A stretch of DNA of 29,355 nucleotides, from assembly GCA_002424045.1 (NCBI GenBank), contig DIPH01000016.1, forward strand, positions 194,779 to 224,133. The letters are read 5' to 3'. Origin of the DNA: Firmicutes bacterium UBA5493 (GTDB taxonomy: Bacteria > Bacillota > Limnochordia > Darwinibacteriales > Darwinibacteriaceae). The notes under the pieces are model-generated. The model ran no database searches, was not told the origin of the DNA, and was given only the letters and a program-made list of their open reading frames with translations. Shown here one piece after another: positions 7,256 to 14,545 of the stretch (its first letter is position 1; each line of letters begins with the position of its first letter). Made by a program: the position numbers and the translations under genes.

Positions 7256-8328
7256 AGCATCGAATGTTCGCTACGGTACTTGTAGCCCTAATCATTACCC
7301 TTAGTACGGGACTCGGCCAAGCACAGGAAAGGACCGATCAGGGGTATTACACCCTCCGGGACGAACGAGACCGAGTCATTACCATGACTGGTAGAGAACT
7401 TGACCCAGGAGACCACTACATCGCAGGGGACAACAGGCTGTTTGAAGTTACGGGAATCGAAGGCGACACTGTGACAGTTCGCTATCTTGAAACCATTGAG
7501 CTTCCTGCGATCACAGCCGACTTCCTTGGAGCCCAAGTCAGCAAATCAGACGAGACTTCAGGTGTGGTTGGGATCTACCACACCCATAACGCAGAATCCT
7601 ATGTGCCTTCAAGTGGCACTGAGTCTAAGGATGATGGACGGGGCGATATCCTCAAGGTGGGTCAGGCTTTAGCAGCGGGGATGGAAGATATGGGGCTTAC
7701 GGTGTACTGGTCAGACAATAGCCATATTCCTCACGATGGTCAAGCGTATATGCGTTCCCGACGTACGGCCACAGAACTCCTGCAAAAGAAGCCTGATACT
7801 CTCCTGGACTTGCATCGCGATGCCACCCCGCCAGAAATATATGAAACGGAAATTGAAGGGGTCCCAACGACAAAGGTGCGCCTCGTGGTTGGGAGGCAGA
7901 ATCAAAACCGGGAAGCCAACCTAGAATATGCCAAGAGAATTAAAGCCGTAGCCGATGACATGTATCCCGGTCTTGTGGAAGGTATCTTTGATGCAAGGGG
8001 CAACTATAACCAGGACTTAGGACCCAAAATGATTCTTATGGAGTTTGGAGCCCATACAACAAGTCTGGAGCAAGCAGAGCAGGCTGCGGAGTACTTTGCT
8101 AAGGTGATCCCAGCGGCAGCTGGCTTAACCACCTCAACACAAGGTGCAGCGGAGAGCCAAATAGGAGGTGGAGCTAATCGCGCCTTGGTTTGGATGATCG
8201 TAGTTGTCGCCGTCGTCGTTGTTGGTTTTCTTCTGGTTAGCCAAGGGAAAATAGGTTCATTGACTGCATTCTTTCGTAGAGAAGCTGGGTTAGGACGAGA
8301 CAATGATCATGAGGATGATCACAAGTGA
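7252..8328 (+). CDS. spoIIP: SpoIIP-like sporulation protein
   Basis: 358 residues. A signal peptide (residues 1-25, likely cleaved after GQA) is followed by a ~70-residue N-terminal domain, then the SpoIIP/amidase_3-like fold: IYHTHNAESYVP near residue 107, LLDLHRDATPP near residue 184, and ILMEFGAHTTSLEQA near residue 260, which carry the expected zinc-binding His residues and the catalytic Glu. SpoIIP is the amidase and endopeptidase of the DMP complex that remodels septal peptidoglycan in engulfment. Unlike Bacillus SpoIIP, which is anchored at its N-terminus, this one has a C-terminal membrane segment (WMIVVVAVVVVGFLLV) and a short charged tail. It may therefore be a paralogue with another role. 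It is coupled to both neighbours by GTGA overlaps. Confidence 0.82.
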   Translation: MKHRMFATVLVALIITLSTGLGQAQERTDQGYYTLRDERDRVITMTGRELDPGDHYIAGDNRLFEVTGIEGDTVTVRYLETIELPAITADFLGAQVSKSDETSGVVGIYHTHNAESYVPSSGTESKDDGRGDILKVGQALAAGMEDMGLTVYWSDNSHIPHDGQAYMRSRRTATELLQKKPDTLLDLHRDATPPEIYETEIEGVPTTKVRLVVGRQNQNREANLEYAKRIKAVADDMYPGLVEGIFDARGNYNQDLGPKMILMEFGAHTTSLEQAEQAAEYFAKVIPAAAGLTTSTQGAAESQIGGGANRALVWMIVVVAVVVVGFLLVSQGKIGSLTAFFRREAGLGRDNDHEDDHK

Positions 8329-9227
8329 AGTACATAGTCACCTTAGGGATCGCTACGCTAGCGGGTTTTTTGGCCCGCTTATATATGCTCCGCCGCGACT
8401 ACAGACAATACCCTAGTTATCCGCAGGGATGGGCAATTCACCTCTTTCTGGGCTTTATCGGGGGCTCCATTGGGGCTGTTATTGTTCCAGCAGTTTTGGA
8501 AGGGGACTATTCAGCCATCTCCTTTTTACTCTTGGCAGCGAGCCAATTCAGAGAAGTGAGAAATGTAGAGCGACAGACTCTGTCTTCCATGGAAGCCACT
8601 GAAATGGTGAAAAGAGGCACCGCTTATATTGAAGGTATTGCCAGGGTATTCGAAGCACGCAATTATTTAGCGATCTGGGTTGCCCTATCTGTGGCCATTG
8701 CCTCAGAGCTTCTCGTTTCGATTGGCTGGTGGCGTGTGGGAGTCAGCGCTGTGGTCGGAGCTATTTTAGCCATGGTTCTAGTCAAGCTGATGCAGGGGGA
8801 TCAAATCTGCGATATCGCCGCTGTAGAATTGAGTGAGATTAAGTTCGATGGCGGCCTGGTTATCATTGAGGAAACCGTAATGATGAACGTGGGACTCCCA
8901 AAATCCCGCAAAGTCTATGAAGAAAGGGCGTTAGCTGGAATCATCAGGCCCAATGGCCCCAATGCCAAGGCTACATTGGCCAATCTTGGTCAGATGCAAG
9001 CCATTGCCCACGATATCTCCTCCATGATCGGTGTCTACATGGATGTTGGTGAACAGGAGTTTATCCCCATGGTCCGTCGCAATCCATCCACAGGAAGTTT
9101 GCACGTACTCATGGTGCCCTCGGAAAGGGACGAAGACGCCTTTTTGGCAGCTATTCGTAGAGTACCCGTTTTAGAAGGTGCCATACGAAAACCCCTAACG
9201 TCCGAAGCAGGGAAAATGATCGATTGA
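8325..9227 (+). CDS. YIEGIA family membrane protein
   Basis: 300 residues. The family-naming motif YIEGIARVFEARNYLA lies at about residues 97-112. Hydrophobic segments cover roughly residues 4-20, 35-58, 64-74, 112-130 and 134-156; the C-terminal half is soluble, with KFDGGLVIIEETVMMNVG and a region reading IGVYMDVGEQEFIPMVRRNPS. The family is confined mainly to spore-forming clostridia and its biochemical function is unknown to me. The GTG start overlaps the SpoIIP-like stop by four bases, and its own stop abuts the ribosome binding site of the small capping-subunit gene, which indicates a stoichiometric module. Confidence 0.88.
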   Translation: MKYIVTLGIATLAGFLARLYMLRRDYRQYPSYPQGWAIHLFLGFIGGSIGAVIVPAVLEGDYSAISFLLLAASQFREVRNVERQTLSSMEATEMVKRGTAYIEGIARVFEARNYLAIWVALSVAIASELLVSIGWWRVGVSAVVGAILAMVLVKLMQGDQICDIAAVELSEIKFDGGLVIIEETVMMNVGLPKSRKVYEERALAGIIRPNGPNAKATLANLGQMQAIAHDISSMIGVYMDVGEQEFIPMVRRNPSTGSLHVLMVPSERDEDAFLAAIRRVPVLEGAIRKPLTSEAGKMID

Positions 9228-9238
9228 GGAGGAGAATA

Positions 9239-9418
9239 GTGGACAAGCAGATTCTTGCGGTAATTGCAGTGGACCCCGCAAAGGTGGGGGGCGGAGCCCC
9301 TATCTTCTATGCTCGAAACAAGGACGAACTATCAGAAATCGCCCTGCTGATCAGCAGGGTGTTTGGTGCGGCCGTCCATGACTTAAACAATGACGTTATG
9401 ATCATCGTCAAACATTGA
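9239..9418 (+). CDS. Small capping-complex subunit for YIEGIA
   Basis: A 59-residue soluble protein beginning MDKQILAVIAVDPAKVGGGAP, with a central PIFYARNKDEL and a C-terminal VMIIVKH. Small proteins of this kind directly follow YIEGIA genes and are annotated as their capping-complex subunit. The start is GTG 9239: GAGGAGGA at 9226-9233 lies just upstream, whereas an in-frame TTG at 9224 would put the ribosome binding site inside the gene. It is the last gene of the DUF1614/SpoIIP-like/YIEGIA cassette. No clear terminator follows. Confidence 0.82.
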   Translation: MDKQILAVIAVDPAKVGGGAPIFYARNKDELSEIALLISRVFGAAVHDLNNDVMIIVKH

Positions 9419-9422
9419 CTCG

Positions 9423-9491
9423 CCTCAGGGGGAAGGATTACCACTTTAGATAGCGAAACTATCAATCCTAGGATGTAAGGCAACTGAGGAG
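9423..9491 (+). promoter_or_regulatory. Possible structured leader masking the der ribosome binding site
   Basis: Three nested pairings can be drawn between the capping subunit and der: CCTCAG (9423-9428) with CTGAGG (9484-9489), AGGATT (9434-9439) with AATCCT (9464-9469), and GATAG (9449-9453) with CTATC (9459-9463). The last arm of the outer helix overlaps GAGGAG (9486-9491), the der ribosome binding site. ATCCTAGGAT (9465-9474) is also a 10-bp palindrome. Function is inferred only. Confidence 0.35.
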
Positions 9492-9498
9492 AGATTTC

Positions 9499-10812
9499 AT
9501 GAGCAAACCAATTGTCGCCATAGTGGGTCGGCCTAATGTGGGCAAGAGCACCTTGTTTAACCGAATTACTAGAGCTCGAACAGCCATTGTTCAGGGTGAG
9601 CCTGGCGTTACCCGTGACCGCATCTATGGCGATGCGGAGTGGTTAAACAAACACTTCACTCTGATTGACACAGGTGGAATTGACTCAGAAGATGATATTA
9701 TCACCAAGCAGGTTCGCATACAGGCCATGGTCGCAGTAGAACAAGCCGACGTGATTGTTTTTGTCGTGGATGGTCGTTCGGGGCTCACAGGTATAGATGA
9801 AGAAATAGCAGACATCTTAAGGCGCCACCAAAAGCCCGTTATATTGTGTGTAAACAAGGTAGAATCCACCCTAAGTTCTTGGGAGGCCGCGATCGACTTT
9901 TACCGTCTTGGGTTAGGAGATCCGATTTTGGTCTCTGCCGAGCATGGTAGAAATATTGGAGATCTTCTGGATGCCGTGGTGGAAAGTTTCCCGGAACATG
10001 CAGATCTCGATGCGGATGAGTCTTTGAAAGTCGCCATCGTAGGTCGTCCTAATGTAGGAAAGTCGTCTTTAGTGAATAAGCTCTTAGGTGAAGATAGGGT
10101 GATCGTATCAGATGTCGCCGGTACGACCCGAGATGCCATTGACACAAAGCTTATGTACAAAGACCAAACCCTTACATTAATTGATACAGCCGGTTTGCGC
10201 CGGCGAAGCAAGGTAGACGAGGATCTTGAATACTATAGTGTAGTAAGGACTTTAGGTGCGGTGGAACGTAGTGATGTTACCGTGGTCATGATCGATGGGA
10301 CAGAAGGTCTCACCGAGCAAGACAAAAAAATCGCTGGTTATGCCCATGAAAAGGGCCGCGGGACGATTATTGCTGTTAACAAATGGGATCTCGTTCCCAA
10401 AGAGACGAATACCATGCGCGATTTCGAACGCATCCTCAGGGCGGAGCTTCAATTCCTAAGTTATGCTCCCATCGTTTTTATCTCGGCGATGACAGGGCAA
10501 AGGCTGTATACCCTTTTAGATTTGAGTTTGGATGTGAATGAAGCTCGCAGTATGCGCATATCCACTGGACGATTTAACGAAATCCTGCAAGATGCGATGG
10601 CTATGAATCAACCTCCCAGCGATAAGGGCGTACGATTGAAGATTTTTTATGGCTCCCAAGTCCAGGTTAATCCGCCCGTCTTTGTGCTACATGTGAACCG
10701 CAAAGATCTACTGCATTTTTCGTATCATCGCTATTTGGAGAACCGAATTCGTCAAGAATATGGATTCATGGGAACTCCCATTATGCTTATCGCCAAGGAG
10801 AGGGATGAATGA
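9499..10812 (+). CDS. der: Ribosome biogenesis GTPase Der (EngA)
   Basis: 437 residues, the standard length. It has two tandem GTPase domains and a C-terminal KH-like domain, the unique Der architecture. Domain 1: GRPNVGKST at residues 9-17, DTGGI switch II and a NKVE guanine motif (NKxD variant, common in Der). Domain 2: a second GRPNVGKSS near residue 182, DTAGLRRRSKVDEDLEYYS and NKWDLV. The KH domain includes KIFYGSQVQVNPPVFVLHVN. It is essential for 50S assembly. ATG 9499 follows GAGGAG with good spacing. Its end overlaps plsY by four bases (ATGA). Confidence 0.98.
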   Translation: MSKPIVAIVGRPNVGKSTLFNRITRARTAIVQGEPGVTRDRIYGDAEWLNKHFTLIDTGGIDSEDDIITKQVRIQAMVAVEQADVIVFVVDGRSGLTGIDEEIADILRRHQKPVILCVNKVESTLSSWEAAIDFYRLGLGDPILVSAEHGRNIGDLLDAVVESFPEHADLDADESLKVAIVGRPNVGKSSLVNKLLGEDRVIVSDVAGTTRDAIDTKLMYKDQTLTLIDTAGLRRRSKVDEDLEYYSVVRTLGAVERSDVTVVMIDGTEGLTEQDKKIAGYAHEKGRGTIIAVNKWDLVPKETNTMRDFERILRAELQFLSYAPIVFISAMTGQRLYTLLDLSLDVNEARSMRISTGRFNEILQDAMAMNQPPSDKGVRLKIFYGSQVQVNPPVFVLHVNRKDLLHFSYHRYLENRIRQEYGFMGTPIMLIAKERDE

Positions 10813-11402
10813 AGTACATACTTATTTTAGCAGCAAGCTACTTGCTAGGAAGCATTCCCTTTGGGTTGCTTGTGGCAAAATGGTGGGCTAAAGTAGATGT
10901 TCGCGAACATGGAAGTGGCAATATCGGGATGACCAATGTACTGAGGACTGCTGGCTATTTTTGTGCATTCCTCACCTTAGTGGGCGATATGGGCAAGGGT
11001 GTTGCGGCGGTTCTGATAGGCAGGCACTTCGGTGGTGATCACACCTTTACCTTGATTGCGGGAATCCTTGCAGTCGTTGGTCATAATTGGCCCATATTTT
11101 TGCGCTTCAAAGGAGGAAAAGGTGTTGCCACTATAGCAGGAGTTTTAGTTGCCTTTCAGCCCTTAGTGGCAGCGGTGTTAGTTGTAATTTGGCTTGCAGT
11201 ACTCATTTTCTCTCGTTATATTTCCCTTGCCTCCATTGTCGTAGCTGTTTGTTTACCCCTGGCGCTCTTCATTTTCAAGGCGAGCTCTATCGAGATTGTA
11301 TTGGCCACCATTGTTGCCGGGGTTACGATTTTCAGACATCGCAGTAACATCGATCGCTTACGGAAGGGAACCGAGTTTCGTTTCGGACAAAAAGTGAATT
11401 AA
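10809..11402 (+). CDS. plsY: Glycerol-3-phosphate acyltransferase PlsY
   Basis: 197 residues of integral membrane protein with five predicted membrane segments. The three PlsY catalytic motifs are seen: GSIPFGLLVAKW near residue 14, EHGSGNIGMTNVLRTAG near residue 34, and GHNWPIFLRFKGGKGVAT near residue 95. It transfers an acyl group from acyl phosphate to glycerol-3-phosphate, the first step of phospholipid synthesis, and feeds PlsC (3626). The ATG start overlaps the der stop; a der-plsY pair is common in Bacillota. Confidence 0.96.
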   Translation: MKYILILAASYLLGSIPFGLLVAKWWAKVDVREHGSGNIGMTNVLRTAGYFCAFLTLVGDMGKGVAAVLIGRHFGGDHTFTLIAGILAVVGHNWPIFLRFKGGKGVATIAGVLVAFQPLVAAVLVVIWLAVLIFSRYISLASIVVAVCLPLALFIFKASSIEIVLATIVAGVTIFRHRSNIDRLRKGTEFRFGQKVN

Positions 11403-11409
11403 GAGTATC

Positions 11410-11452
11410 ACAAGACTCCTTGTTGTGGGAAGCGGCTTGGAGTTTTGTTTTT
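11410..11452 (+). terminator. Probable terminator after plsY
   Basis: ACAAGACTCC (11410-11419) pairs with GGAGTTTTGT (11439-11448) with one G-T wobble, around a long loop, followed by TTTT. It is weaker than the other terminators in the window because of the loop size. Confidence 0.6.
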
Positions 11453-11542
11453 CCTCCTGTTATATTTCGGGGACAGAAGTAATATAGTATACTGTCCAAC
11501 CTCGTGTTAGATGGAACGCCTAAATTCAGGAGGGAAGCCTAA

Positions 11543-13024
11543 ATGGAAAAGTTTAATGTTTTTTCCCACATTGCAGAGCGCACTGCCGGGAGCATCTATG
11601 TCGGTGTGGTTGGTCCCGTGCGTACTGGTAAATCCACATTCATAAAGCGTTTTATGGATTTATTTGTGATGCCTGGCATCACTGATGTCTACTTAAAAGA
11701 ACGAACAAGGGACGAGTTGCCCCAAAGTGGTGCAGGTCGTACCATTAGCACAACCGAACCGAAGTTTGTCCCCGATGAGCCAGTAGAAATTGTCCTTGAA
11801 GAGGCTACTAAGGCGCGAATTCGCCTCGTGGACTGCGTGGGCTATACGGTAGCAAGTGCCAAGGGCTACATGGACGAAGAAGGGCCAAGGTTGGTGCGCA
11901 CACCATGGTTTGAACATCCCATACCTTTCCAGGAAGCGGCCGAACTAGGTACACGCAGGGTGATTACGGAACACTCTACCATTGGCTTGGTCGTGACCAC
12001 CGATGGCTCCATTTCGGATCTACCCCGTAGTGAGTATGCAGAACCTGAGGGGAGAGTGATTGAAGAACTCCAGGCATTGGGTAAACCGTTTGTGGTGGCC
12101 CTGAATTCGATTCACCCCAACAGCCCAGACACCATCGCTCTGGCAAACGAGTTAAGTGCCGCCTATGGAGTTCAGGTTTTGGCCATGGATTGTTTAAGAA
12201 TGACAAAGGAGGATATCTTAAGACTGTTTGGCGAAGTCCTCATGGAATTCCCCTTGAGGGAGTTTAGCGTTCGCCTTCCCAAGTGGGTAGAGGAACTTGC
12301 CTCTGATCATTGGCTACGCCAATTATATGAAGATGTGGCCTGGGAGTCTGTAGCAGAGTTAAAGAGGGTTAAGGATGTAAAACAGGTAGCTGTCAAACGC
12401 TTTGCAGATTCCGAACATGTCCAGCTCGTCACTGTAGAAAGCCTCGATTTGGGAACGGGGAAGGTGACACTAAACATCGCTCTTCTTAATGAGCTCTTCT
12501 ATAATGTCTTGGCAGAAATGACGGGCCTTGAGGTCCAGGGCGACCACCACCTTATGCGGCTTATGCAAGATCTGACGGTTGCCAAACGCGAGTATGATAA
12601 GCTGTCAGCAGCGCTGCAACATGTGCGCCAGACCGGATACGGAATTGTGATACCCAGTCTAGAGGATATAACCTTCGAGCAGCCAGAATTGATCAAACAG
12701 GGGCGCAATTTCGGAATTAAGCTCACCGCCAGTGCCCCATCTATCCATATGGTGCAAGCGAGTATTCAGACCGAAGTGACCCCACTTGTAGGAACGGAAA
12801 AACAAGGTGAAGAGCTGATCCGTTCCTTGACCGAAGAGTTTGAAGATGATCCCAATGCTCTCTGGGAACGTGATTTCCTTGGCCGCTCGCTGCAAGATAT
12901 GGTTCGTGAGGGCATCAACAGCAAACTGTATCGCATGCCCGAGAATGCCCAAGAAAAACTACAAGAGACATTAAGTAAGATTATCAACGAAGGAAGCGGC
13001 GGGCTAATCTGTATCATTCTCTAG
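11543..13024 (+). CDS. spoIVA: Stage IV sporulation protein A
   Basis: 493 residues, full length. SpoIVA is an ATPase that polymerises on the forespore outer membrane and forms the base of the spore coat. Visible: Walker A GPVRTGKST at residues 25-33, the conserved AGRTISTTEPKFVPDEPVEI region, the VDCVGYTV switch-like motif, the TTDGSI segment and NSIHPN, a long helical middle domain, and the C-terminal GGLICIIL end, which in Bacillus is the membrane-targeting tail read with SpoVM. ATG 11543 follows AGGAGGG. Expression is expected from the mother-cell sigma factor SigE; TATACTGT at 11488-11495 resembles a SigE -10 box, but no correctly spaced -35 partner was found. Confidence 0.98.
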   Translation: MEKFNVFSHIAERTAGSIYVGVVGPVRTGKSTFIKRFMDLFVMPGITDVYLKERTRDELPQSGAGRTISTTEPKFVPDEPVEIVLEEATKARIRLVDCVGYTVASAKGYMDEEGPRLVRTPWFEHPIPFQEAAELGTRRVITEHSTIGLVVTTDGSISDLPRSEYAEPEGRVIEELQALGKPFVVALNSIHPNSPDTIALANELSAAYGVQVLAMDCLRMTKEDILRLFGEVLMEFPLREFSVRLPKWVEELASDHWLRQLYEDVAWESVAELKRVKDVKQVAVKRFADSEHVQLVTVESLDLGTGKVTLNIALLNELFYNVLAEMTGLEVQGDHHLMRLMQDLTVAKREYDKLSAALQHVRQTGYGIVIPSLEDITFEQPELIKQGRNFGIKLTASAPSIHMVQASIQTEVTPLVGTEKQGEELIRSLTEEFEDDPNALWERDFLGRSLQDMVREGINSKLYRMPENAQEKLQETLSKIINEGSGGLICIIL

Positions 13025-13042
13025 CCTCGTGTAATAACTTCC

Positions 13043-13073
13043 AAGGTGGGAACAATCTGTTCCCACCTTTTTT
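13043..13073 (+). terminator. Rho-independent terminator after spoIVA
   Basis: A perfect 11-bp stem (13043-13053 with 13059-13069) with a 5-nt loop is followed by a T run ending at 13073. Confidence 0.95.
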
Positions 13074-13085
13074 ACTAGCTGTTAA

Positions 13086-13114
13086 TTGCTCGCTAATGCA
13101 CAATGTGTTATTGT
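13086..13114 (+). promoter_or_regulatory. Candidate SigA-type promoter for aspartokinase
   Basis: TTGCTC (13086-13091) and TATTGT (13109-13114) are separated by 17 bp, just after the spoIVA terminator and about 30 bp before the lysC start. The boxes match consensus only partly. Confidence 0.4.
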
Positions 13115-13143
13115 TAGACTGGTTGCATTAGGGGGCATAAATT

Positions 13144-14361
13144 ATGGCAATTATTGTACAAAAATACGGCGGTTCCTCTGTTGCAGATACAGAAAAAATC
13201 ATGGCGGTAGCTCGCCGCGTTATCCATACGGTGCAGGACGGCTACCAAGTCGTGGTGGTTGTCTCTGCTCAGGGGAAAACCACCGATAGCTTAATCAAAC
13301 AAGCACGCTCTATTTCGAAGAATGCGCCTAAGCGGGAGATTGACATGCTCTTAGCCACGGGAGAACAGGTTTCTATCGCCCTTTTAGCCATGGCCATTGA
13401 TTCTCTTGGCCAAAAGGTGATTTCGCTAACCGGGCCACAGGGAGGTATCATGACGGATACCCAGCACACGAAGGCCAGGATTCGGGAGGTTGATGGAGCA
13501 AGAATCAACACTGAACTGGCACAGGGCAAAGTAGTCATTGTCGCCGGTTTTCAGGGTATGACGAACACAAATGACATTACAACCCTTGGCCGGGGCGGAT
13601 CTGATACCACAGCGGTGGCAGTGGCTGCTGCCCTGAAGGCTGAAGTATGTGAGATCTTCACAGATGTAGATGGTGTCTACAGTGCAGATCCTCGCCTTGT
13701 TTCTGAGGCCCGCAAGCTAGACGAGGTGGACTATGGTGAAATGTTGGAACTAGCTTCTTTGGGAGCCATGATTTTGCAACCGCGGGCGGTAGAGGTGGCT
13801 TCTGTTTATGGGGTTCCTATTCGTGTTCGTTCAAGTTTTTCTAACGAATCTGGCACAATGATTAAAGAGGTGAATGTAGTGGAACGGGAGATCTCAGTAA
13901 CAGGCGTTGCGTCTGATGAAAATTGCGCTAAAATAACGCTAGTGGGTATTCCCACCGACGTAAGTGTCCTCCATAATGTCTTTTCGTCTTTAGCTGCAGA
14001 AAGTGTCAACGTTGATATGATTGTGCAGGCTGGAACTGCTACGCCGACGGCGGACTTGACTTTTACTGTCACAAGAGAAGAGCTAAATACAGCTCTAGAC
14101 ATCCTAGCAAGAATTCAGGGTGACCAAGATTGGAGCGTTTTCTGCGACGAGAACGTGGCCAAGGTATCCATTGTAGGTGCCGGCATGATGACCAACCCTG
14201 GTGTGGCTGCGAAAATGTTCGCGGCACTAAACGAGGAGAGCATTCCTGTATTTGTGGTATCTACTTCGGAAATCAAAGTCTCTTGCCTGGTACCACGCCA
14301 TCGTTATCAAGATGCGGTCCGAGTCTGCCATAGAAAATTCGAACTTGGTATTGTAAATTAG
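13144..14361 (+). CDS. lysC: Aspartate kinase
   Basis: 405 residues, the length of monofunctional Bacillota aspartokinases. It phosphorylates aspartate as the first step to lysine, threonine, methionine and diaminopimelate. Seen: the N-terminal VQKYGGSSVAD motif, the substrate-binding GFQGMTNTNDITTLGRGGSD, the EIFTDVDGVYSADPR motif, and two C-terminal ACT domains (about residues 265-335 and 345-405, with KVSIVGAGMMTNPGVAAKMF and IPVFVVSTSEIKVSCLV) that normally bind inhibiting amino acids. ATG 13144 follows AGGGGG at 13130-13135. It stands alone between a terminator and a tRNA gene. In a spore former it also supplies dipicolinate. Which amino acid inhibits it cannot be told. Confidence 0.96.
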   Translation: MAIIVQKYGGSSVADTEKIMAVARRVIHTVQDGYQVVVVVSAQGKTTDSLIKQARSISKNAPKREIDMLLATGEQVSIALLAMAIDSLGQKVISLTGPQGGIMTDTQHTKARIREVDGARINTELAQGKVVIVAGFQGMTNTNDITTLGRGGSDTTAVAVAAALKAEVCEIFTDVDGVYSADPRLVSEARKLDEVDYGEMLELASLGAMILQPRAVEVASVYGVPIRVRSSFSNESGTMIKEVNVVEREISVTGVASDENCAKITLVGIPTDVSVLHNVFSSLAAESVNVDMIVQAGTATPTADLTFTVTREELNTALDILARIQGDQDWSVFCDENVAKVSIVGAGMMTNPGVAAKMFAALNEESIPVFVVSTSEIKVSCLVPRHRYQDAVRVCHRKFELGIVN

Positions 14362-14362
14362 C

Positions 14363-14391
14363 TTGCCTTTTAGGCGCGAACATGATATCCT
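14363..14391 (+). promoter_or_regulatory. Candidate promoter for tRNA-Pro
   Basis: TTGCCT (14363-14368) and TATCCT (14386-14391) with a 17-bp spacer place transcription start a few bases before the tRNA 5' end. Confidence 0.45.
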
Positions 14392-14401
14392 TTTATTGCG
14401 T

Positions 14402-14479
14402 CGGGGCGTGGCGCAGCTTGGCTAGCGCGCTACCTTGGGGTGGTAGAGGTCGCAAGTTCAAATCTTGTCGCCCCGACCA
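14402..14479 (+). tRNA. tRNA-Pro (anticodon GGG), CCA encoded
   Basis: A complete cloverleaf: acceptor stem CGGGGCG (14402-14408) with CGCCCCG (14469-14475), D arm with GCGC pairs, anticodon stem CTACC/GGTAG with loop TTGGGGT giving anticodon GGG (proline), and a T arm with GTTCAAATC. The discriminator A and the CCA end (14477-14479) are encoded. It decodes CCC and CCU. Confidence 0.97.
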
Positions 14480-14493
14480 TGTTTTAAACTTCG

Positions 14494-14525
14494 AAACCTA
14501 CAGCGGTATGTTGTAGGTTTTTTTT
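14494..14525 (+). terminator. Terminator after tRNA-Pro
   Basis: AAACCTACA (14494-14502) pairs exactly with TGTAGGTTT (14512-14520), followed by a T run to 14525. Confidence 0.9.
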
Positions 14526-14545
14526 ACAGGGGGAGGGGGATACAG

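Noticed and set aside
9409..9417. GTCAAACAT as a third copy of the dispersed element
   Set aside because: Only nine bases match, they lie in coding sequence, and there is no inverted arm.
11459..11495. Full SigE promoter for spoIVA
   Set aside because: GTTATATT and TATACTGT resemble the two boxes, but the spacing of about 21 bases is too long for SigE.
14465..14545. Start of the VCBS-type protein inside the tRNA-Pro gene
   Set aside because: The open frame there is accidental; it runs through the tRNA end and a terminator, and TTG 14546 has its own ribosome binding site.
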